DNA of 64,000 nucleotides from Antilocapra americana (GCA_007570785.1 ML664199.1:21930748-21994747); one strand, 5' to 3'. Shown: positions 11,449 to 23,109, counted from the first letter of the stretch. The notes: generated by a model not told the origin, from the letters alone. Program-made: numbers and translations.

Positions 11449-12508
11449 AGGTAAAACAGATTCATTGAAGACTTTAGTAATGATACACATAAAAAAAATC
11501 CTAAGAAAATGTGCAAATAGCCAGTAAGCACATGAAAAATATTCAGTATCATTAGTTATCAAAGAAACATAAAACCATAGCTGATTACCTGTATACATCT
11601 GTTACAATGGCTAAAATTTAAAAGGTTGACAATACCAACTAATGAGAGTGTAGAATAATAGACTTAAACTCTATTATTGCTCATGGTCAAATAAAATTGT
11701 GCAACCATTTTGGAAAGTAGCTCAATTGTTTATTATAAAATTAAACATAAACTTAACTCTGTGATCAAATGATTCTTTTGAAATTGTTTATCTAAGAGAA
11801 ATGAAATATATTTCTATGAAAAGACTTGTAATTGAATAGTTACAGCAAATTTCTTCATAAAACCTTAAAACTGGAAACAGTCCAAATGTCAATTCACAGT
11901 TGAATCTATAAACTGTTGTGGGCCTTCCATTCAAGGAAGTACTATTCAGCAATCAAAAGAAAGGTTACTGATATACTCAACACAAATATTATGCTGTGTG
12001 ATAGAAGCAAAGGGTTATATTTTGTAGAATTTATTTTACATGAAATTCTGGGACAGGAAAAATAATCTATAGTAACTGAAAGCAGATTAGTGGTTGCATG
12101 GAAACTGGGCCAGTTGAGTGGAGTGAGGACAGATATTGACTGCAAATAGGCATAAGGGATCTTATTTAAGTGACAGAAGTTTTCTATATTTTGACTGTGA
12201 TAAATGGACACATATAGCAAAACTCTTCAAACTGTTCACATTAAATGGGTGCATTTTATTTTATATAAATTATACATCAATTGAATAGGCCTTGCTAATT
12301 TTAAAGACTCATAAACATCTAGTAATTAGTTAGGTTTAGAAAGATATTTTTGACCATAAGAAGCAAACAGTTTCTGAACTGATAGACTTTAGGAAGCTTC
12401 TTAAAATTTCCCCAATAACTGAGTGTGACAGAATGATATTCTTACTCTAGTAGTTTTTCCAAATAACTGACCTTTGTTCTTTATGTTAGAATTTTGCTTA
12501 GAAAATTA

Positions 12509-12712
12509 GGGCTTCCCAGGTGGCTCCGTGGTAAAGAATCCGTGTGCAATGCAGGAGATGGATGTTCAGTTCCTGGGTAGGGAAAATCCCTTGAAGGAGG
12601 GTGTGGCAGCCCATTCCAGTATCTGTGCCTGGGGAAAATCCCATGGACAGAGGAGCCTGGTCGGCTGCAACAGGTTGCAAACAGTGAGACATGACTGAGT
12701 GACTGAGCATAC
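12509..12712 (+). mobile_element. BOV-A2-type SINE
   Basis: The tRNA-derived head GGGCTTCCCAGGTGGCTCCG leads into GTAAAGAATCCGTGTGCAAT, then the BovA body (CCCATTCCAGTATCTGTGCC, CCATGGACAGAGGAGCCTGG) and the end GAGACATGACTGAGTGACTGAG. A short (AC)n follows. Moderately diverged. Confidence 0.88.
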
Positions 12713-12719
12713 ACACACA

Positions 12720-13900
12720 CGCTTTTGTGTATGTTTATGTAAACAAAAATACTAGGAGAAAAGGACCAAACCTGGAAAAGAAGGGAGAGGTATATCCTGA
12801 AGATCCTAGAAAAACCAAGAATTAAGAAATAAAGAGCCCCATGATGCTTGGTGATCTTGCAGTATTTTGCTAACTATTAAGTCTCAGTGGTGCCTGAAAG
12901 AAATCTACTTTTAGATGTCAATGAGAGGCTTTGCATGAAGTACATAATAAGTGTAGCTTAGTGCTTTATACACAATAGTTATTATTTTTAAAAACCTAGG
13001 ACTTCTTTTGGAAAGGAGATGGAAACAGGAGGGAAGAGAAAGAAAGATGAAGATATCAGAGAAAGTTTCAGAGAGTGAAGCATGGTGACAGATGGAGAGG
13101 AGGAAAGATTATGGAGGTTGTACCAGATGGCCTCTGCTTTTTCAGTAAAGTAGGAAGGAAGGTCATCTGTTCAGAGTGAGGACAGCATGGTTGAGAATGA
13201 GGCATAAAAAAAAATGTAGAAAAATGTTAGAATACTTTTTTTTTCCCCTGAGAGGAATGGGATATATAGTTCAGAGAGGCATAAGATAATGAGATCATGA
13301 GGAATAAATGCTTAACAGTGAAGCTAGGAAACAGAGTTTAGCAGCCCCAGTGGCAACTTTCTCATAAGCTTATCTGGCAAAGCTTGGCAGCTTGGGAATG
13401 AGTGAATAGCCTACAAATGATAAACCAACTTGTGTTGTGGGTATGACATAATTTAGGGCACTACAAGGAGTGTTACTAGTGTATTAGAAAGGATTACATG
13501 AAAATAACTAACTTAGAGTCTTGAGGCCTGGGGAAGGCCCCTAAAGCTGAAGGTAGAGTTAAGAACTGAGATAACTAAGACTGAGTATACAGTGGCCATT
13601 ATAAATGAAAAATAGATGCAGGAAATCTAAAGAATGGATTAGCTAGAAGGTAAGGTGGTTGTAGTGAGAAAGAGGAGCTCTGAAATATGGATTATTAAAG
13701 TTGAGTCAGCCTTAAGGTGAATCAAAACTGGTATAAGCAGAAGGTGCCAGAAATGCATTAATATCAAGACCATAAGAGTTGAGAGCATTAAGAAAGTTTT
13801 ACAAAAGTGTCAAGATATACTCAGTCTCTGCTTCAAACAACCATATCCACTTACCTGCTAGGTTACTTTTTCTACTTCAACAATGCTATTATAATATTTC
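12720..13900. other. Repeat-poor unique DNA, purine-rich in part
   Basis: I see no gene or confident repeat here. The stretch 13,010-13,120 is purine-rich on the plus strand (GGAGGGAAGAGAAAGAAAGA and similar) without being a simple repeat. No long reading frame is present. Confidence 0.5.
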
Positions 13901-13904
13901 AGGT

Positions 13905-13973
13905 AATTCATTATATTTTTTAGCTTTATGGCAGTATAATTGATATTCAAAAACTTACACATTTAATGTATAT
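13905..13973 (-). mobile_element. L1 3'-terminal fragment
   Basis: GGCAGTATAATTGATATTCA and ACTTACACATTTAATGTATA match, in reverse, the end of old mammalian L1 3' UTRs (sense: a TACA..TTAAAT block followed by TATCAATTATA). Only about 70 bp is recognisable before the SINE at 13,977. Confidence 0.5.
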
Positions 13974-13976
13974 ATG

Positions 13977-14190
13977 AGTTTCCCAGGTGGCTTAGTGGGT
14001 AAAGAATCTGCCTGTGATGCATGAGTCTCTGGAGACATGGGTCAATCTCCAGGTTGGGAAGATCCCCTGTAGGAGGAAATGGTAACTCACACCAGCATTC
14101 TTGTCTGGAGAATCCCATGGACAGAAGAGCCTGGTGGGCTACAGTCCAGGGGGTCACAGAGTCAGACACGACCGAAGGGACTGAGCACAC
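13977..14190 (+). mobile_element. BOV-A2-type SINE
   Basis: Head AGTTTCCCAGGTGGCTTAGT, then GTAAAGAATCTGCCTGTGAT, the BovA body (GGAGAATCCCATGGACAGAA, GAGCCTGGTGGGCTACAGTC) and the end ACACGACCGAAGGGACTGAG. The likely diverged target duplication is AATGTATATATGA (13,965-13,977) against AACGTATACAT (14,191-14,201). It lies within a short reversed L1 tail. Confidence 0.87.
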
Positions 14191-14204
14191 AACGTATACA
14201 TCTT

Positions 14205-17200
14205 AATGAGTTTAAATTCATTACCTTCTGAACAGGTCCGAAGCCAAACCAGAGGGAACCTGGAGTCCTGTTGAGTGCAGCATTTATTAATAGAAGTATT
14301 ATGACCTACAGGGTGACTATACGTAGGAGAGACCCATTTCACTTCTGAAATCTTAGACAGAGCTGAGTTTTCTGTCAGGCACACAGTCAATTATGATATT
14401 AGGGATCCATAAAAGGGTTTTAATTTCTTTTAAAATAAATGAATATGATAATAATGAAGATAGTATATTATGATGAATCCAGCCTGCATTATATTTATCT
14501 TCACACTATCAGAGTTGTAAAATATAGTCTTTAGTGGGGCTTTTTTTTGTTTATTTGTTCCCCAAAAGAAAGGACTCACAGAAGCAAAATTGCCCAGAGA
14601 TCACAAAATCATAATACAGTCCTGGGTGTCATCATAGACAGCTTTCATTCTCCCTCTCAAAATTGTCTTAGTTTCATTGATAAAATTATATGGTGACCCT
14701 CCAAATAAGAAAGAGGAAAGGAAAACTGAGGAGGTGCTGAGAGACAGAAACTATCAAATCTAAAATGAAATACAGGTGAAAGTCAGTTTCAGACCGATAG
14801 CCATGATAATAATTACGGTCATTTGTAAACTCTCTGTGAGCTTGTCTGACTCTGAGGTCTCGTTTCCATTCTTATAATTATTCTGAGATAAGCCAGTTCA
14901 CCCTCCAGAACACTGAAAATTAGAAATGAAAGGAGAGGCATGGAGATACTGACTATATCCACCGATTTGCAGAAATGCTCCCTTTGCCATGATCTGTGCC
15001 CACCTACCACCTTTCTCATCGTCTCTGTGTCCCAGGCTGCCAAATTTTGTTAGAGTTATTTTTGAAAATGTGCTGATTGCCTCTGCCACAAATTTGTGTT
15101 CTCCAACCACTCACTGTGGCTCAGCAATCTTTTTCATCTCTTGTTAACTCTGTTTACTCCTTCCCCCCAGTGAATGGCTTGGCATGGAGTAGAATGAGAA
15201 ACAAGTCTCTCACTCACTCTGCAAGTCTCAGTTGAGGACCTACAGCAGTGCCCAGGACCACACCAGTCCTGTCATAGACCTGACCTCAAATTGCTTATGA
15301 TATAGAGGGGAAAACAATGTGATTCACCAGTTCTTGTTTCATGCCTACTATGTGCCAAGCAAGATAATGAACACCTAAGTATCAAAATGATGAATGTGAT
15401 GAAAAGCTCACTTTTCAAATATATGTAAGTGGATCACTACCAAGCCAAATGCTGCCTTGCTGTAATTAGAAGGTGGGGAGCTGATGACGCTGAGTTCACC
15501 TCAGGGCAGACTACAGCTCTGCCAATGTAGCCCACTCTCCACTGGGACATCTCTTTGCTCTTCATTTGGACCTCTTCCCATCTGCAGACATTGCTACGTT
15601 AAAACCAAAGTGAATACAGGCTTATTTTTAAAACATTAAATCTCTTGGCTGAAACGACTAGCCAGAGCGTGTTGTTCCTTAGTTAGGAGCTGTCAGAATC
15701 ACTTAAAAACAAAGCTGAGCAAAGTGTTAAATAAACGTACAAGAAGAGCAGAAGGGCCAGTTCAGATATCGCCAGGTAATCCGAATACACTGTGGATCTG
15801 GGGAGAGCGCATCTGTAGACTCTTGAGAGACCGCAGTGCTGATTAGCTTTTTAATCTTACCTCAGTAAGGATGGAAATTTTTCCTGTTACTGAGAGACAC
15901 AAGGAAACCATTATTTCTTTGTAGAGACAAATATCTATTTCAGTAAGTAATTTAAAGCACACATACTGTAGAGAACATGTGTGGATACTTGGCATAGAGC
16001 TGGAAGTACTAATAAAATAACTTCCTTAGGTGGTCTCTTTTAGACTAAAAGACAGAAGTAACAGTGTCTCCTTTCTGATATTTACCATATTATGGATGTT
16101 TACAGTTAATCAACTGTTGAAAATAAAGCAGTCTTATGGACATAAAATAAGGGAAGGAGGACAAGAGAAATCTATCATCTTTTGCTGTGACTCTTGCTTA
16201 GAATGTCATCAGTATTTACCTACCGCTCTTGATATCAGCCTGGCTAATGACTCTGTCCTTCATTATTTAGATATGACTATACCTGAATAGCCCTGGGATT
16301 GTCTCAGTTGTATATATTTGGCTTTGAAACTGATGATGTGTCCTATAAAAATGCATTTATATCTTTAAATGGATGTTGTGACTTGTTTGTGAGGTTAAAA
16401 GAAGATTGGCGTTGGTCATTTTGAGGTACAAAGAATAATTTCAATTTTTGGCACATGTCCATCATCCTGGCATCATGCTGACCAAAGGGTAGATGCATTC
16501 AATATTTCATATGTATAGTCAGAGCAGGGGGCTGGCTGCTGTGATGGAAGAATCCTTATCTGTCCTTGTCATTACCTTCATGGAGCTTACTGTAACTTTT
16601 GGGTAGTAGATACAACATGAGAAAAAAAAAAAGCAAATATAATATCAATTAGTGGAACCAGATCTGGGAGAAGAACACTTAAGAGTGTTGGATCTCCTGT
16701 GTGTGCCTAGCACTCTACCTGGTTCCTGGTAGGTATTCAGGAAATACTTGTTAAATGAATGAATAAATATCTTCTATATCCCAGATGATAGCTCTGAGCT
16801 ATCATATATTTGAATCTCCATTGGTAAGAATGAGGCTTCAAGATTCTCAACCATTTTTCTCCCTGGAAAATTGTCCTTTAAATACATACAGTTTAACAAA
16901 TGAGTATCAGAATAATCAAGTCTGCTGCCTCTATGTCCAAGGTTTCAGAGACACAAGATTCTCCCATGTGTTAGAGGTAGGGATTTCCAGTGAAGAATTT
17001 TTAATAGATCTTTATATGTCACTACTATGCATAGGCCTTGCCACTCTTTAAATCAATGGTATCCTTCAGGGACTCTTCATATTAGCTTCCAAATCATCAA
17101 ATATCATTTCACAAAAATTCCTTTTCCCTCATTTGTGACTATTTCAATGTATTGTCTTCTGATCAAGTTAAATAGTTCCTCTCCTCCCTTGGCATTTCTA

Positions 17201-17560
17201 CCTTTGAAATTTTTGTAGACTATAATTATTCCTCATCTTGGCAATGGCTTCAGTGAATTATCAATTTTCTTTAATCCGCCCAGATAACTGGATTCTTCTA
17301 TGGGCTTAATCATCTTGCTGCTCTTGCCTGGAGTTCTTTTCATTGCTGTTCATTTGTTCTGAAAGGAGATGCCTCAAACTGAACCCTGCACTCTGGTGAG
17401 ATTTTTAAGGAGCAGATGTTCTTTTGGTGTCCCTATGATGCAACTTTACTGCTATGTGGCTTTTATGACATGATCAACAACTTGTGTTTTCTCCAAAACT
17501 GTGCCTAAAGCTTTGCAAACCTTTACTTTCACTTTTGGGCTTCACTTTATTTGCCTTTTC
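14205..17560. other. Largest repeat-poor block; no recognised gene
   Basis: About 3.3 kb with no BOV SINE, BovB or young L1. Two short ancient-repeat traces occur: CATGCCTACTATGTGCCAAG at about 15,339-15,358, and a MIR/L2-like end with TGTTAAATGAATGAATAAAT at about 16,748-16,768. The longest open frames (86-88 codons at 16,030-16,290 and 16,785-17,051) resemble no family I know and lack coding character. This is a candidate for conserved non-coding DNA. Confidence 0.45.
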
Positions 17561-17561
17561 T

Positions 17562-17563
<2 letters not shown>

Positions 17564-17610
<47 letters not shown>

Positions 17611-17620
17611 NNNNNNNNNN

Positions 17621-17667
<47 letters not shown>
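17564..17667 (+). repeat. (GA)n microsatellite split by a 10-N assembly gap
   Basis: Uninterrupted GA dinucleotides fill both sides of ten N at 17,611-17,620. The left side ends in A at 17,610 and the right side starts with A at 17,621, so the two halves are out of register for a gap of exactly ten. The true gap must be an odd number of bases or contain an interruption, so the length here is not real. Apparent alternating Ser-Leu or Glu-Arg frames are artefacts of the dinucleotide. Confidence 0.97.
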
Positions 17668-17671
<4 letters not shown>

Positions 17672-17739
17672 CGAGAAAGGAGGAGGGAGATTGCCCACAT
17701 GTGTTTATGAGATATAAGACAGAAATGTCAAACATATTT

Positions 17740-17957
17740 GCATTTCCAGGGGTTGATGAGGGGAAGAGCAAGTTATATAAAATAAATAAGCTAAAAGTAT
17801 ATCTTGTACAACATAAGCAAATACAGCCAATATCTTATAATAAATAGAATACAATATAAATGGAATACAGTCTTTAAAAATTGTGAATTACTTTGTTGTA
17901 CATTTGAAACATATAATATTGTATATCAACTATATCTTAATTAAAAAATTAAATTAG
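17740..17957 (+). mobile_element. L1 3'-end fragment (old artiodactyl or mammalian type)
   Basis: GAATTACTTTGTTGTACATT, TGAAACATATAATATTGTAT and ATCAACTATATCTTAATTAA followed by A-rich DNA match the common L1 3' UTR end (TACACCTGAAAC..., AATATTGT..ATCAACTATA). The upstream portion is diverged. Confidence 0.65.
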
Positions 17958-17981
17958 AAAAAGAAGAGTAGATAAGCTCCC

Positions 17982-18095
17982 CGTTGTTGTTCTTAGTCAC
18001 TAACTCATGTCTGACTCTTTAGACCCCATGGACTGTAGCCCACCAGGCTCCTCTGTCCATGATATTTCCCAGGCAAGAGTACTGGAGTGGGCTGA
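17982..18095 (-). mobile_element. Bov-tA/BovA SINE fragment
   Basis: Reversed BovA sequence: GTTGTTGTTCTTAGTCACTA, CATGTCTGACTCTTTAGACC, CCCATGGACTGTAGCCCACC and GGCAAGAGTACTGGAGTGGG. It stops abruptly at 18,095 without the tRNA-derived part. Confidence 0.85.
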
Positions 18096-18214
18096 AAAAG
18101 AAGTGCAGAAAATACTTTCTTTGGATCCAATTCACTGGAGTTTACAATTATCCAACTTCACAATCTTAAGAGCTCTTATTCACTTAGTAGTTTATAGAAT
18201 TGTTTAATAGATAA

Positions 18215-18511
18215 TGTATAATCTTTGCAACCCCATGGACTATACAGTCTTGGAATTCTCCAAGCCAGAATATTGGAGTGGGTAGCTGTTCCCTTCTCCA
18301 GGGGATCTTCCCAACCCAGGGATCGAACCCAGGTCTCCTGAATTGTGGGAGGCTTCTTTATCAGCTGAACAACTAGGGAAGCCCAAGAATACTGGAGTGG
18401 ATAGCCTATCCCTTCTCCAGAGGATCTTCCTGACCCAGGAATCAAACCTGGGTGCAGGAGTCTCCTGCATTGCAAGTGGATTATTCAGCAGCTGAGCTAC
18501 CAGAGAAGCCC
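18215..18511 (-). mobile_element. Dimeric Bov-tA SINE
   Basis: Two reversed units lie in tandem. The first (18,215-18,382) has TTTGCAACCCCATGGACTAT, CAGGGATCGAACCCAGGTCT and a tRNA-derived end CTAGGGAAGCCC. The second (18,383-18,511) starts AAGAATACTGGAGTGGATAG and ends GAGCTACCAGAGAAGCCC. Together with the fragment at 17,982 this suggests one longer element with a 120-bp unexplained segment between, or two insertions. Confidence 0.85.
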
Positions 18512-18539
18512 AATTAGATAGATAGAAATATATAATATT

Positions 18540-18690
18540 TAATCCTATGGGACAAAATTATTCCCATTTTACAGATGATGAAACCAATCACCAGGAGAGC
18601 CCAAGAGCTGGCCTAAATGAGGCAAGGGGCAGATCTGGAACAACCCTGGATACCCTGACTCCCAGGCCAGAACCATTTCTGCTCCAAAAT
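18540..18690 (-). mobile_element. MIR SINE fragment
   Basis: Reversed MIR core: CCCATTTTACAGATGATGAA, then CCAAGAGCTGGCCTAAATGA (the usual ACACAGCTAG block, diverged), GGCAGATCTGGAACAACCCT and TGACTCCCAGGCCAGAACCA. The order fits MIR. Ancient mammalian insertion. Confidence 0.6.
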
Positions 18691-18817
18691 AGCTGCTTCC
18701 TCCATCACAGCTGTTGCTTAGAGAAGCCAATTCCAGTTTCAGGTACTGCATATATAATAAAACATTATGATAAACTTTATGTTCATCCTCAAATACTAGT
18801 TGTATATTTGTATACCT

Positions 18818-18880
18818 AATGCTGATTCATGTTGATGTATGGCAAAAAAAATTACATTATTGTAATCATTGTCTAATTAA
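18818..18880 (+). mobile_element. Very short ruminant L1 3' terminus
   Basis: GCTGATTCATGTTGATGTAT, GGCAAAAAAAATTACATTAT and TGTAATCATTGTCTAATTAA match the last 60 bp of artiodactyl L1 (CATG..GATGTATGGC.., ATTGTAA.., CC.CAATTAAA). This is an extreme 5' truncation. Confidence 0.7.
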
Positions 18881-18899
18881 AAAAATATATATATATAAA

Positions 18900-19850
18900 C
18901 TATATATTTTCATACCCAGAAAAAGAAGAGGAAAAAAAATTAGGAAGCTGGAATGCAGCTTATGTTTTTCTTTGCAGAAAGCCCTGTGAAAGACCCATGT
19001 TAGGAGCCAAGACAAGATTCAAGATTTCTCTGGTAGAGTGACAGAGACCAAACATTACCACACTCTGGTGATAATAAAACAGAACACAGCATGAAGAATA
19101 CAATGATGATTTACTGGGCTGAGAGTCCCCAAATTATGAACAGGTTGTCTTCCAAATGTTCTCTTGAAGAAAGTTGTTTAGAATCAAGAATGCATGTTCT
19201 CATGGGGAAAATAAAAAGCTTATAAATGAGGTTAAGAGTTTAGGTCTTAGCCACAAAAGCTTGGCTAGATGCATGAAGTCTAGTACGAGATGTCCCTGTG
19301 TCTCTATAGTAAAAATAAATGTGTTCTGGAATGTTGAGGACACAAATCTAAACCACAGCCCCCCAAGCACACAGTGAATCAGGAGTTCTCCAGGCTCCCA
19401 ATCACCAGCATTCAGAGTGAGAAGGTGCCTGAGAAAGTGCTCCAGGGGGTTAGGACGCTGAGGGCCAGAAGAAGGCCCTTATGGAAAGGAGGAATCTGAC
19501 AGTTGACATTAGAAGCTATTGCTATTGTGAGGGCCAGAATCTCCTGTCAGGTCAACCTGAGTAGAGGTTCTTCCTTTCTTTGCTCTTGCCGGCCCTAATA
19601 GCTGAACCATCACCTCTGCTTTCTGCCATTAATATTTGCCACTCGTTGCTTCAAGATACCTTTGAACAGAAACAGTTTGGGTTGGAATAGAAGCCCAGGG
19701 TTTTCTCCTTACATTGCATTCCTGTAGCCAGCACATAGTGATGCAAAATGTTGGCTGCACTGATACCTCTTCAGGGCCCTGTACATAAAGATCCTATCAG
19801 AGGAAGCAGTCTTTGCCATGCTCTACTCCCCTGCTGCTCTGCCAACGTGT
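18900..19850. other. Unique DNA, nothing recognised
   Basis: No repeat family or coding frame I can support. The region is slightly GC-richer at 19,370-19,560. A 67-codon frame at 19,174-19,377 shows no recognisable family. Confidence 0.4.
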
Positions 19851-19861
19851 GTGTGTGTACA

Positions 19862-19985
19862 TGTGTGCTTAGTCATTCAGTTGTATCTGACTCTGCATAT
19901 TATGGACTGTAGCCTCCAGGATCCTCTGTTCATGGGATTTTCCCAGCAAGAATACTGGGGTAGGTTGCCATTTCCTACTCCAGCT
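19862..19985 (-). mobile_element. BovA/Bov-tA SINE fragment
   Basis: GTGTGCTTAGTCATTCAGTT, ATCTGACTCTGCATATTATG, GGACTGTAGCCTCCAGGATC and AGAATACTGGGGTAGGTTGC, in reverse orientation. The tRNA-derived part is missing. A (TG)n run precedes it. Confidence 0.82.
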
Positions 19986-20599
19986 CTACCAATAGCATTC
20001 TGTAATTTAACAAAAACTTCTTTAATACAGAAATTTGCAAGATATAATTGGCTAAAATATCCGTGACTTAGGTTGTGATTATTTGGAGAAATCTATCTGA
20101 TGTCATCTGGTACAAATCACCCAGATTTACATCCTTATTCTTGAGGTTATCTATTTATATCTAAATTTCTAGTGCAAGTTACCAAAGATTTACCCCGTAT
20201 TCTTATAACAATGATAGGCACTGGAGAAGGACTGTCTGGTTTACAAGCTTTTTGCCATTTATTTGATAACTTAAACAATGAGAGTAAAAACAGTATCTGC
20301 CTTAAAGCGTTATTGAGAGGATTGATTGATTGGTTTTTGTAATGGACTTATCTTCATATTACCAGGGTGAGCACTCAGTGTTTTCTTTTGATTCTATCAT
20401 TGTAATCTATGAATGGTCTGGCACCTGTTGATTTATAATGATCTCCCAAGCTATTCCAGTGGAAAACAGAGAGTGGAAAGAAGTGATTCTCTTCTTTGTT
20501 CTAACACACAGAGTGGCCTATCCAAGCCCAACCCCAGACTGAATAAGTGGAGATAGTTCAAGGGCAGCAAATGGGGAAGGATGCAGCAGAAAATAATAG

Positions 20600-20835
20600 T
20601 GATGAACATGTATTGGGGTGGTATTGTTTGGGTTTGAACCCCCTTTCTTCCCCTTAATACCTGTAATGACCTTGAGCAAGTTATATAAACTCTCAGTACC
20701 TCAGATTTCTTCTTTGTAATAAGGAGATAATCAGGATTTACTCACAAGTTTGTTGGGAATATTAAGTGACTTAATGTATGTAAATAAAATAGAACAGTTT
20801 TACCTGATATGCTATAAGTGCTATAGAAGGAAGTT
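20600..20835 (+). mobile_element. MIR SINE
   Basis: The MIR core is in order: GGGTTTGAACCCCCTTTCTT, TAATGACCTTGAGCAAGTTA, AACTCTCAGTACCTCAGATT, TAATAAGGAGATAATCAGGA, then GTTGGGAATATTAAGTGACT and TGATATGCTATAAGTGCTAT. This is a near-complete ancient mammalian SINE. Confidence 0.8.
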
Positions 20836-21394
20836 AAAAAGGGGGTGATATCCCAGATTCAGTTAATACACAGTCCTCTTCAATGGCTTTTCTTGAATCC
20901 CTTATTATCCAAAATGTGTTAATGTCAAGTGTCTTTATCCAACTAAGTTGGTTTTTTTCCCAATAATTGTCCAACTATCTTCTCATTTTGGGGTATATGT
21001 TTGAATTTTTTTTTCTACCATGGTTTCTTAGTGCTATCCTAACTTTATTATCAACTTTAGAAAAGAAACAGATGAACAAATTTAAGCCCTCCCTTACATG
21101 AATACTCTCTCAGTCTGCATCTGGAGTGTATCCAGACTTGTCCCCTTTGGTGTCTAGAATCACAGGTAAGAAGCAGTCAGGTCCATTTCTGTCTCTGCAG
21201 GAGGGATGGCACAGCCTTCTTCTTGTATGATCCCTAATCTAAAGCAACACTGGACTCTTCTTTGATTATTCCGCTTATGTCAGGCTATGTAATTTTTCCC
21301 TAAAATAGCCTGAAATTATGAGAGACAATAGACAGAATAAGAAAGCATGATGGATTAAAGCAGGCGTTTGCCCCTGTAACTGTTACGGAGCTCC

Positions 21395-21450
21395 TCTGAG
21401 CTTCAGTTTCCTCCTATGTAAAATGGACATAATGCCATGTACTATTTGGT
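21395..21450 (+). mobile_element. MIR core fragment
   Basis: TGAGCTTCAGTTTCCTCCTA and TGTAAAATGGACATAATGCC are the diagnostic MIR 'CTCAGTTTCCTCATCTGTAAAATGGG' block with few changes. The flanks are too diverged to extend it confidently. Confidence 0.65.
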
Positions 21451-21459
21451 GCACCATTT

Positions 21460-23100
21460 ACAGTCACTGAGATCATAAATTATTATTGCAATGCTTTGCT
21501 CTACTAAAGTAGTGTTTTCTTTCTTGATTTTATCAAAAATCTGCATTTACCCATGGAAGTGTGCTCTGTAGATGAGTTCCGTCTTTCATGTGTGGTGAAG
21601 CAGGAAAGGGTTGAGGACATCTCCGTAGATATTGTCTTCCTCACCTGAACTTATGATGTGTCCCCAGAGGCACAGAGCTCACAGGTGTGTTCCCTGACAA
21701 ATATGCAGTGTACTGTTCTAGGCTTCACGCTTGTGCAGAAATGTAAGGTCCACCAGCAGACCATGCTGACACAGAGTTCGACTTTCTCTCATGAATAATA
21801 AACAGGCTGACAAGGACACTTTGCTGAATTGAAGGCCACCTTTTCTCCCCATGGAAGCAGTTCACAGAGGTCTCTGTGGTCATGACCAAGCTACTCCTGA
21901 AGTGGTTTTGGGTCCATACTGGCACATAAACAGAAGTCCAACCAAAACCTTGGTAATCTAGATCATAAAGCATGACTAATAATCTTAGTCTAGAAAAATT
22001 TTAAAGCAGATGTAACCAAATGGCTGTGTAGTCATAACAAAAGATCACAAAAGGGAAAGCAGTCACAGGTGAGTCTCAACATTCAAATTTATTGTGTACC
22101 CCCCAGTGAAGATCTCTTAGTATTGAACATGTTTATTTGCTGTATATTTGAGTATCTGTGGCATCATTATGAAAAGTCACTGAGGTCTACAATGGTGAGT
22201 TTTCTGCTTTTGTTTCCACATTGATATAATTTCTAAAATATGAAAAGACAAAACATACTCTGAGTCATCTAGCATACTACCTTATAACTTATAAAGTGCC
22301 ACATGATTTCAGTGCTCTGGTTTATCTGTGAGTTTATTATCACATTGGTCCCCAGTGATAACATACAGATAGAACATTTCTGGCTCGCTTTAGGTGGTCA
22401 TATCCCAGAGTTAATGAGACAGCATTCATCATGTGTCTGCTATTGTACTCTTGTTGGATTCTTTTACTAATTATAAAGACAAAACTCTTTTATAGCAATC
22501 AGCTACAATTGAAAGATATTTTCACAGACTAGGATTTTAGCTCCATAATTTATTTAATAAATCTAGAATGTTTTGACATCATGAAAATGACAATGTGGTG
22601 GAATAATGTTCTACATTAATTGTCACAGGCTAATGAGAAAAGAACAGAGGCAGACTTAACACATAAATGGGATTTTTGTATCAAATGAAGGGTAAATGAT
22701 CTCACAGCACCTAGTGAAAAATGCCAGAGGCTTGATAGTTGGTCAGATAGAGAATTCCAGTTGATGAGGTGTCATCACAGGGCAAATAGCAGCATAAGCA
22801 TACTGAACTCACAGAAATCCATGCAGAGCAGTAGGTGCCATCCACATTGCTCATAGATGTCCTCTCCAGACCTATCTTTGTACATCACAACCTACAGGAG
22901 GTCATGAGTAAGTGGTAATGAACAATGAAGAATTTTCTATTACATTATATTTTAAAATCATTTTTTAGTATTTTAGTATTAATTTTGGGATGGACTGCTA
23001 AATGGATGGGTCCATTAAACCAGTGTGTTATGGCTTAAATTAACTACTCTTTACAGAGGAAAAATGACTAAGTGATGGCTATGATTTTTTTGTTGCTGTT
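21460..23100. other. Unique DNA, no recognised gene
   Basis: A repeat-poor stretch. An 82-codon minus-strand frame (21,725-21,973) belongs to no family I recognise. No splice-flanked exon structure is evident. Confidence 0.4.
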
Positions 23101-23109
23101 GTTTTATTT

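Larger units (their letters stand above)
10073..11503 (+). mobile_element. CHR-type SINE carrying a nested BovB
   Basis: The SINE head starts GGACTTTCTGGTGGTCCAGT, with GTTAAGACTTCACC and TTGATCCCCGGTCAAAGAG, and is interrupted by BovB at about 10,221. A tail-like, A-rich segment (about 11,449-11,503) follows. The whole unit is flanked by a perfect 12-bp duplication AGAAAATGTGCA (10,061-10,072 and 11,504-11,515). The SINE therefore landed in the L1 first and the BovB landed in the SINE later. Confidence 0.8.
9840..12285 (+). mobile_element. Second old L1 (L1MC/L1ME-like), ORF2 C-terminus and 3' end
   Basis: L1 ORF2 C-terminal sequence (9,840-10,060, e.g. AATGGGCAAGATATTTGA) resumes after a nested insertion at 11,504 (AATGTGCAAATAGCCAGTAA). 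It continues through the region encoding the final domain to a 3' UTR with TATTTTGACTGTGATAAATGG, TTCAAACTGTTCACATTAAA and TTATACATCAATTGAAT, typical of medium-old mammalian L1 3' ends. Frames are broken. It lies immediately downstream of the previous L1. Confidence 0.75.

Noticed and set aside
12720..12760. Short (AC)n tails after SINEs as CRISPR-like or regulatory repeats
   Set aside because: They are ordinary simple-repeat tails of Bov SINEs. No spacer-repeat structure occurs anywhere in the window.
17484..17847. Several 74-98 codon frames on both strands with alternating Ser-Leu or Glu-Arg
   Set aside because: They are translations of the (GA)n dinucleotide tract and its N gap, not proteins.
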